From NCBI GenBank assembly GCA_045533555.1, contig JAZSHZ010000306.1, forward strand, positions 1-6,659: DNA of 6,659 nucleotides, read 5' to 3'. The translations under genes and the position numbers were made by a program. A model generated the notes under the pieces. The model was given only the letters and a program-made list of their open reading frames with translations. It ran no database searches and was not told the origin of the DNA. Below, piece after piece: positions 1 through 3,965 of the stretch (its first letter is position 1; each line of letters opens with the position of its first letter). The DNA is from SIG480 sp045533555. GTDB lineage: Bacteria; Bacillota; Clostridia; Oscillospirales; JAAYXM01.

Positions 1-40
1 AAAGGGATTGTAGCGAAATGCATTTTGCTACAATCCCTTT
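1..40. repeat. 40-base near-perfect palindrome / hairpin
   Basis: Every base i pairs with base 41-i except positions 15 and 26, which form G-U on the plus strand and a C/A mismatch on the minus strand. The 14-bp outer stem is therefore perfect (AAAGGGATTGTAGC against GCTACAATCCCTTT), and the centre AAATGCATTT is itself palindromic. The plus strand continues with GGGG and has no T-tract. Read leftward, the stem ends in TTT at the window edge, so a leftward terminator whose T-run lies outside the window is possible. It could equally be an extragenic palindromic repeat. The G-U pair slightly favours folding of the plus-strand RNA. Confidence 0.75.
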
Positions 41-64
41 GGGGCTTTAGAAAAATAGTGCAGA

Positions 65-122
65 ATGAGCAAATCGGACCCGAAGTAGTACATAAGTACG
101 TCGAGAGGTCCGATTTGCTTAT
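65..122. repeat. Long hairpin with 16-base arms
   Basis: The arms at 65-80 and 107-122 pair over 16 positions, with one G-U at 67/120. The core, 68-80 against 107-119 (AGCAAATCGGACC), is 13 bp and perfect. The 26-base interior contains GTAC-ATAA-GTAC and a CGA...TCG pair, so it can fold further. There is no T-tract next to either arm, so an intrinsic terminator is not the natural reading. It looks more like a structured RNA element or an extragenic palindrome. No coding frame crosses it. Confidence 0.7.
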
Positions 123-123
123 A

Positions 124-245
124 GCATAAAGTGTAACTAAATCCTCAAATTCGGCTTCTGCCGAATTTTCAATTTACTTTCAAGCTTCATACCATATACT
201 TTTTCGATGTTATCTGCAAAAAAATATCACTTTTACACTTTATGC
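124..245. repeat. 13-bp long-range inverted repeat bounding 122 bases
   Basis: GCATAAAGTGTAA at 124-136 is the exact reverse complement of TTACACTTTATGC at 233-245. The repeat encloses the small hairpin at 147-168. The outer ends show no obvious target-site duplication (flanks ATA on the left, GGT on the right), so a miniature transposon is possible but not supported. A transcript could close this as a long-range stem. Confidence 0.55.
147..168 (+). terminator. Small GC-core hairpin, terminator-like
   Basis: The arms AAATTCGGC (147-155) and GCCGAATTT (160-168) form a perfect 9-bp stem with a TTCT loop. On the plus strand the stem runs into a TTTTC stretch, which gives a weak rightward terminator. 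The gene it would serve lies left of the window or does not exist. On the minus strand it lies about 110 bases past the glycoside hydrolase stop codon and lacks a T-run. The direction is therefore uncertain. Confidence 0.4.
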
Positions 246-250
246 GGTCT

Positions 251-270
251 GGGCTGTTTTGCTACAGCCC
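251..270 (-). terminator. Hairpin 7 bases past the glycoside hydrolase stop
   Basis: GGGCTGT (251-257) and ACAGCCC (264-270) form a 7-bp GC-rich stem with a 6-base loop. It begins 7 bases after the stop codon of the leftward glycoside hydrolase, the usual place for a terminator or 3'-end stabilising hairpin. The immediate downstream minus-strand sequence is not a T-run. A run of seven T's (minus strand) occurs only about 26 bases further on, so simple intrinsic termination here is unproven. Confidence 0.4.
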
Positions 271-277
271 CTCGACT

Positions 278-1810
278 TTATATCAAAAATTCGTTTTCGC
301 CTTCTGATATTGTAAATTCGCGTCCGTTGATTCTTAATGTATATGCACCATTTGATTTTACCGTGCAGTGGTTTCCATTGGCTTCAATATCGGTGACAAT
401 GTCACCAAAGCGCAGATTTCGGATCCCGATTTTACTCTTCAGATCCTTCGGTTTTGCCCATTCAACAACCTTTCGGAAAGCATCAATCCGATGGAAACCG
501 ATAATGTGTTCGATAAAGGCAGAAATCGGAATGAGGGCAGACCAGCCGCAGAAATCACCTCGCACATACTGATTGGCGCGAAATTCATTGAGCGCAGGCT
601 CAAACCTTGTGGGTGAATATGCTTCCCATATCGTATGCGGCTCAAAATCCGTATATACATTATACATATAATCGAGAAGCTTTGTTGCAGATTTTCGTGC
701 CTCATCAAAAAGACCGTAGTTTGAAAGACCTCGGAGTGCGGCATAGGCTGTCGGCGGCCACATTGAACCGCGCCAGTATTCACCGTCGGGGTTAAAATCG
801 GCATCGCTTCTTGAAAGTGACACAAAGGGAACAAGTCCGCCAAAGGTTTCGGGGTTTTCAAGATGCGCCGAAAGAGCTTTTGCCTGCTCAGCTGTTGCGA
901 TTTCCGATGTAAGTGTCCAGTATGATGCGATTGACATAACCTTATAGAAATTATGCGTGTTGCAGTCAATATCATAATAGAAATTGTCTTCTTTATCAAA
1001 ATAAAGATTTTTCACAATTTCCTTCTTTTCAAGATATAGCTTGTTCCATTTTTCGGCTTCCGATTTGTCATCAACTATCTCAAAGAGCTTTGAAATCATA
1101 TTTGCCGAGAGTGCCTGCTGGCATATCGCATCAAGCCAGAGCATATCAGGGTTGTTCGGACGCGGTTCATAGGCGTGCTCACCCGTTCTTCCTCTCGGTG
1201 TGTTGTCCATTCCGGAGCGACCACCCTCCCAAAGGTAACCGTCCTCTTCAGCAATAAGGCAGGTCGGATACATAACACCGTCGGGTGTTACGCTCTCTTT
1301 CAGATTCTCAATCCATTCATAATGCTTTTGCAAAAACTTCTTTTCGTATAAAAGCTCTTTTACGTAATCGGTATCGCCCGACATCATTGCATTTTCATAT
1401 TCTGCCCACGCAAAAAGGGGAGGATTGTCCGCAATATGCACCTTGATTTCATACGGTTCTCCGGGGATTGCACCCGTCCAATCGGGTTCATTTTCTGTCG
1501 GAAGAATTTTCGGAAGGTGTTTGCCGCCATATAAAACCTCATAGAAATTGTTAAGGGTTTCAACACCGGGGAAAGCTTCTCTTGCATACTTTGTGAAAAG
1601 CGACATAAAGCAGGAATCCCATATCCAGACTTGAGTATCGCAGAAAGCCTCGTCCATATAAGGATTCTGCGGCATACCGGGAACATTCTTTATATGCAGG
1701 AAAGCAAGCTCCCAAGCCTTGTTATAAAAATCAATATATCCCGGATTCTTCTCATAAACGGGAACTGGGATATAATCGAGCCAATTGCGGCAACCGAAAT
1801 TTTTTTCCAT
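278..1810 (-). CDS. Cytoplasmic GH63/MGH1-like glycoside hydrolase
   Basis: A 510-residue protein of the (alpha/alpha)6-barrel clan that includes GH63, GH37 and mannosylglycerate-hydrolase-like enzymes, which hydrolyse alpha-linked disaccharides or glucosides by inversion. Visible motifs are WIWDSCF (62-68), GGRSGMDNTPR (196-206), YWRGSMWPPTAYAALRGL (345-362), HTIWEAYSP (392-400) and FCGWSALIPI (420-429). By family analogy Asp202 in GMDN is the likely general acid and Glu396 in WEAYSP the likely base. The last ~50 residues look like a small beta module. There is no signal peptide or membrane segment, so the substrate must be taken up or made inside the cell. The ATG at 1810 has AAAGGA nine bases upstream. 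A GTG at 1837, overlapping the reductase stop as GTGA, would add nine residues and also has a good site. It lies downstream of the reductase and is probably co-transcribed with it. The exact sugar substrate cannot be read from the sequence. Confidence 0.87.
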   Translation of the reverse strand: MEKNFGCRNWLDYIPVPVYEKNPGYIDFYNKAWELAFLHIKNVPGMPQNPYMDEAFCDTQVWIWDSCFMSLFTKYAREAFPGVETLNNFYEVLYGGKHLPKILPTENEPDWTGAIPGEPYEIKVHIADNPPLFAWAEYENAMMSGDTDYVKELLYEKKFLQKHYEWIENLKESVTPDGVMYPTCLIAEEDGYLWEGGRSGMDNTPRGRTGEHAYEPRPNNPDMLWLDAICQQALSANMISKLFEIVDDKSEAEKWNKLYLEKKEIVKNLYFDKEDNFYYDIDCNTHNFYKVMSIASYWTLTSEIATAEQAKALSAHLENPETFGGLVPFVSLSRSDADFNPDGEYWRGSMWPPTAYAALRGLSNYGLFDEARKSATKLLDYMYNVYTDFEPHTIWEAYSPTRFEPALNEFRANQYVRGDFCGWSALIPISAFIEHIIGFHRIDAFRKVVEWAKPKDLKSKIGIRNLRFGDIVTDIEANGNHCTVKSNGAYTLRINGREFTISEGENEFLI

Positions 1811-1851
1811 AGTCGCTTTTCCTTTCATATTTATCACATAAACGGCTCCTT
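1811..1851 (-). promoter_or_regulatory. Two competing ribosome binding sites for the glycosidase
   Basis: AAGGAG at 1846-1851, inside the last codons of the reductase, lies eight bases before a GTG at 1835-1837 that overlaps the reductase TGA. AAAGGA at 1820-1825 lies nine bases before the ATG at 1808-1810. Both starts are in the same frame, with a further ATG at 1826-1828. I prefer 1810 because it is ATG and because the extra residues (MINMKGKAT) look like translated spacer. The GTGA overlap would, however, be a classic translational-coupling arrangement. Confidence 0.55.
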
Positions 1852-2538
1852 TGTTTCGCGGTGAAGCTCAATTTCGTCTGCAACGGATGCCGTGTTTCGC
1901 ATTTTTATAAGATACATAACCGTCTCGGCAATATCCGAGGGCATAAGCATTCCTTCGCCTGTCAGGTCAGGACGCGAGATTTTTACCATATCGGTAAAAA
2001 CAGCGCCGGGACTTATAACGTGAACCCTCACACCTTTTTCTGCATATTCCTTTGCAAGGGATTTGGAGAAGCCGAGAAGTGCATGCTTTGATGCGGCGTA
2101 TGCGCTCTGCAGTGCATAACCCTTGTGCGCCACGACCGATGCGATGTTGATAATAGTTCCGCAAGAGGACCTTTGAAGATAGGGAAGTGCCTTCTGACAC
2201 AAGAAAAACGGTGCTCTTGCGTTGATATGCATAATCTCATCGTATTCATCCGGTGAAATTTCTTCAAAGGGCTTTGACTGTGCAACGCCTGCGTTGTTTA
2301 TTAAAATATCAACGCCGCCAAAAGCTTTGACGGTTTGCTCGATAGCAAAATTTATATAACCGTCGGAAGTGAGAAACCCGGGAAGAATAAGGCAATCTCT
2401 TCCGTTTGCAACTTTTTTAAGCTTTTTTTCATCCCGTCCCATAAGAACGAGCTTAAATCCGGCATCAAAAAGCGCCTCCGCAATCGCTGAGCCAATCCCT
2501 CCGCTTGCTCCTGTTATAATACAAACTTTATCTTTCAT
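1834..2538 (-). CDS. Short-chain dehydrogenase/reductase (FabG-like, NADPH type)
   Basis: A 234-residue classical SDR, the normal length for the family, with a Rossmann fold throughout. It has the cofactor motif TGASGGIG (9-16), NNAG (81-84) and a complete catalytic tetrad: Asn106, Ser134, Tyr147 and Lys151 in YAASK. The PG motif SPGAVFTDM follows. Gly34-Arg35-Asp36 after the second strand puts a basic residue where NADP-preferring members carry one, so NADPH is the likely cofactor. The start at 2538 follows GAGGATGATTTT, a good ribosome site. The open frame extends 68 codons further upstream, but that stretch overlaps the neighbouring gene and is not SDR-like. Such enzymes reduce or oxidise ketone, sugar or acyl groups, and the substrate is not determined by the motifs. 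Its stop lies 23 bases before the glycosidase ATG, which suggests a shared sugar-related pathway, an inference from context only. Confidence 0.9.
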   Translation of the reverse strand: MKDKVCIITGASGGIGSAIAEALFDAGFKLVLMGRDEKKLKKVANGRDCLILPGFLTSDGYINFAIEQTVKAFGGVDILINNAGVAQSKPFEEISPDEYDEIMHINARAPFFLCQKALPYLQRSSCGTIINIASVVAHKGYALQSAYAASKHALLGFSKSLAKEYAEKGVRVHVISPGAVFTDMVKISRPDLTGEGMLMPSDIAETVMYLIKMRNTASVADEIELHRETKEPFM

Positions 2539-2570
2539 AAAATCATCCTCGTGTATAGGTGTGTTGTAAA

Positions 2571-2598
2571 ATTTTATGTACGTCAGTTTTTTGTACAA
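2571..2598 (-). promoter_or_regulatory. Possible promoter for the reductase-glycosidase pair
   Basis: On the minus strand TTGTAC (2593-2598) and TAAAAT (2571-2576) are separated by 16 bases. This would start transcription roughly 25 bases before the reductase ATG. The -10 is good (5 of 6) but the -35 matches only in TTG. It sits in the 64-base gap after the cysteine-rich gene. A 14-base AT palindrome centred on GTAC overlaps the -35. Without this promoter the pair would depend on readthrough from 3451. Confidence 0.35.
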
Positions 2599-2602
2599 AA
2601 AG

Positions 2603-3019
2603 TTATTTATATGTCCAATAGTCAGCACTGCAAGGCTTGTGTTTATCACAAATATCGAATAGTGTTCTGAGACGCAGGCTGAGCTCTTTACTGTTCTGCA
2701 TAATAGGTAATAAATCATTTTTGCATTTAGGATCAAAATCATTTATGCAAAATATTTCGTTATCACAATCGCCGTAAGGACAAAAATGTCCATATCTGCA
2801 AGTAAAACATGAATATATTTCATATTTGTTTTTTAGAAGTTCAGATAGTTTACGAAAAATCATTTCTGTGTCACAGTCGGATATTTCAATGGTTTCATTA
2901 TCTAAAAATACTTTAGCTATTGATATGTCGTTATCTTCGTCATGCTGATATTCAACATTGACAATTTGAATTTTATCCGCCGCTTTCAACTGCAGTGAAT
3001 AGTTTTCAATCTTGAACAT
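2603..3019 (-). CDS. Cysteine-rich small protein, function unknown
   Basis: A 138-residue soluble protein with no signal peptide or membrane segment. The N-terminal half (1-65) looks like alternating strands followed by a helix, with many acidic residues. The C-terminal half carries nine cysteines in total with residue 49: Cys71, 74, 80, 85, 91, 99, 124 and 130. The cluster C-x2-C-x5-C-x4-C-x5-C (71-91) with SCFTCRYG and CPYGDC suggests metal binding or disulfide formation. The protein ends in an aromatic tail, DYWTYK. Start 3019 has AAAGGAG eight bases upstream. I recall the CFxCxYG...C...FC layout from uncharacterised clostridial and bacilli proteins found near toxin-immunity loci, but cannot name a family. 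It is AT-rich like its neighbour and lies 64 bases after the membrane protein gene, perhaps in the same transcript. Confidence 0.8.
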   Translation of the reverse strand: MFKIENYSLQLKAADKIQIVNVEYQHDEDNDISIAKVFLDNETIEISDCDTEMIFRKLSELLKNKYEIYSCFTCRYGHFCPYGDCDNEIFCINDFDPKCKNDLLPIMQNSKELSLRLRTLFDICDKHKPCSADYWTYK

Positions 3020-3043
3020 AATAACAACTCCTTTGAAAAAGCA

Positions 3044-3067
3044 AATGCTGATTTAAAAATTAGCATT
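3044..3067 (-). other. Weak hairpin between two small genes
   Basis: AATGCT (3044-3049) pairs with AGCATT (3062-3067), and the stem can extend inward through four AT pairs after one mismatch (minus strand). On the minus strand it is followed within four bases by TTTTT. It could act as a weak attenuator between the membrane protein and the cysteine-rich protein. The stem is AT-rich, so the effect is probably small. Confidence 0.25.
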
Positions 3068-3083
3068 CACACTAAATGCATAG

Positions 3084-3407
3084 TTATTTTAAAACTGTGT
3101 TTTCTTGTTCCCAATCATATAATTTAGCAGAAAAAAACACTCCACCAAAATAAAGATATATTAAACCTGCAATATTAATTGATAATTCCCATATATATCC
3201 ATAATTTGAAACCATACACATAAATAAAACTATTATTGCCGCCGGAATAATCAATGTTATAAATCCCCAAAAAAGTTCTGTACGAATAAAGCGATGCCAA
3301 AGGGAATAATCCATAGGCTTTTTATATATAATAGCTCTTTTGCACCGATAGGATATGATGAAAAAAGTAAGGAGAGAAAGCCATATATACCATGGTCTTT
3401 TAGACAT
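3084..3407 (-). CDS. Small three-helix membrane protein, function unknown
   Basis: A 107-residue hydrophobic protein. Likely membrane spans are about 6-20 (WYIWLSLLTFFIISY), 45-66 (ELFWGFITL... to CMV) and 71-93 (YIWELSIN... to FFSAK). A basic, aromatic loop (RCKR...YKK) lies between the first two, and a polar acidic tail (DWEQEN) follows the third. By the positive-inside rule that loop is probably cytoplasmic. The start at 3407 has a strong GGAGGAG six bases upstream, and a clear promoter lies beyond it, so expression is likely. I recognise no family. It stands first in a leftward run of genes and is divergent from barstar. In toxin-immunity regions small membrane proteins of this kind often serve as immunity proteins, but that is only a contextual guess here. 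Confidence 0.75.
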   Translation of the reverse strand: MSKRPWYIWLSLLTFFIISYRCKRAIIYKKPMDYSLWHRFIRTELFWGFITLIIPAAIIVLFMCMVSNYGYIWELSINIAGLIYLYFGGVFFSAKLYDWEQENTVLK

Positions 3408-3445
3408 AATACACTCCTCCCGTATGAATTTTTTTGATTGGTTTC

Positions 3446-3474
3446 ATTATATCACATCATATCATCGTTTACAA
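3446..3474 (-). promoter_or_regulatory. Leftward sigma-A promoter
   Basis: On the minus strand TTGTAA (3469-3474) and a perfect TATAAT (3446-3451) are spaced by 17 bases. Transcription would start near 3439, leaving about 30 bases before the membrane protein ATG, which includes its GGAGGAG site. This is the best promoter for the leftward small genes and possibly for the reductase-glycosidase pair beyond. Confidence 0.75.
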
Positions 3475-3496
3475 TACAAACGGAGCTTCGTTGTAT
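3474..3496. promoter_or_regulatory. Imperfect dyad between divergent promoters (candidate operator)
   Basis: ATACAAACG (3474-3482) and CGTTGTAT (3489-3496) are inverted copies with one base missing on the right. The centre AACG-g-AGCT-t-CGTT is a 14-base dyad with one mismatched pair. It touches the -35 of the leftward promoter and lies about 27 bases upstream of the rightward -35, so one regulator bound here could affect both directions. No regulator gene is in the window. Confidence 0.3.
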
Positions 3497-3522
3497 GACA
3501 GTGTTTTGCATTATAAATTCAG

Positions 3523-3551
3523 TTGACAGAAAATCAAATGTGTGCTATTGT
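3523..3551 (+). promoter_or_regulatory. Rightward promoter for barstar
   Basis: A perfect TTGACA (3523-3528) and TATTGT (3546-3551) are spaced by 17 bases, with an extended -10 TG at 3543-3544 that compensates for the weaker -10. Transcription would start near 3558, giving a leader of about 19 bases that contains the AAAGGTG ribosome site (3565-3571). The promoter argues against any translation start at 3523. Confidence 0.7.
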
Positions 3552-3576
3552 TCAAGTGATAAAGAAAGGTGATAAT

Positions 3577-3903
3577 ATGAATTGCAATAACGAAGAATAC
3601 AATACTTTTAAACCGATAAAAGAGAATCCGATTGTTTTGGATTTTACAGGATGCAGACATTTGGGAGAAGTACATCTGATATTAAAAACAAAATTCGGCC
3701 TTCCGGAGTATTATGGTGAAAACTGGGATGCTTTGTGGGATTGTTTAGATGGTCTTTTTTGCGAAAGAGGGGAATTTGCAGTAAAGATATACGGTTTTAT
3801 GACATTGCCCGATGATTTGCGTGAATATTGCAAGGCAATGCTTGAAATCTTTGAAGATGTTCATAGAGATACCCCAAATGTGACCTTTGAGCTTATTTCA
3901 TAA
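3577..3903 (+). CDS. Barstar-family ribonuclease inhibitor
   Basis: A 108-residue cytoplasmic barstar-like protein. Barstars bind and block barnase-type RNases and serve as immunity proteins for secreted or contact-delivered RNase toxins. The opening strand LDFTGC (21-26) and the signature LPEYYGENWDALWDCLDGL (42-60) are nearly identical to the Bacillus amyloliquefaciens protein. Tyr45, Asp51, Trp54 and Asp55 fall where the classical inhibitor has its barnase contacts Tyr29, Asp35, Trp38 and Asp39. Near the C-terminus Asp94 aligns with the contact Glu76. The toxin-binding face is therefore preserved. The start at 3577 is set by AAAGGTG at 3565-3571 and by the promoter covering the upstream codons; a TTG at 3523 in the same frame is rejected. 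No RNase gene is next to it, so it is an orphan here. It is transcribed alone and ends at a strong terminator. Confidence 0.93.
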   Translation: MNCNNEEYNTFKPIKENPIVLDFTGCRHLGEVHLILKTKFGLPEYYGENWDALWDCLDGLFCERGEFAVKIYGFMTLPDDLREYCKAMLEIFEDVHRDTPNVTFELIS

Positions 3904-3910
3904 CACAACG

Positions 3911-3946
3911 AAAAAACTCCTTGCGGAATTTCCGCAAGGAGTTTTG
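3911..3946. terminator. Strong bidirectional terminator
   Basis: AAAACTCCTTGCGGAA (3913-3928) and TTCCGCAAGGAGTTTT (3930-3945) are exact inverted copies, forming a long GC-cored hairpin with a minimal loop. The plus strand ends in TTTT and the minus strand in six T's (3911-3916 complement). It lies 7 bases after the barstar stop and about 20 bases after the stop of the leftward oxidoreductase gene, so it can terminate both converging transcripts. Confidence 0.92.
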
Positions 3947-3965
3947 AGCTATTTAAGCAGTCAGA

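Noticed and set aside
1..277. tRNA, riboswitch or CRISPR array in the left intergenic region
   Set aside because: There is no cloverleaf or GTTCRA-type arm, no recognisable aptamer core, and the repeats are single hairpins rather than evenly spaced direct repeats with spacers.
207..999. Several open frames of 80-190 codons overlapping the glycosidase
   Set aside because: They run through its conserved C-terminal coding region in other frames and show no recognisable protein features.
2586..2599. TTTTTGTACAAAAA palindrome as a terminator or operator
   Set aside because: It is all AT apart from the GTAC centre and has no loop room, so it is too weak for a terminator; there is no repeat or known site to support an operator.
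2539..2742. 68-residue N-terminal extension of the reductase
   Set aside because: It overlaps the cysteine-rich gene, does not look like SDR sequence, and a good ribosome site precedes the ATG at 2538, directly before the Rossmann motif.
3523..3576. Barstar start at the TTG at 3523
   Set aside because: That TTG is part of a perfect TTGACA -35 box with a matching -10, so the codons up to 3576 lie in the promoter and leader.
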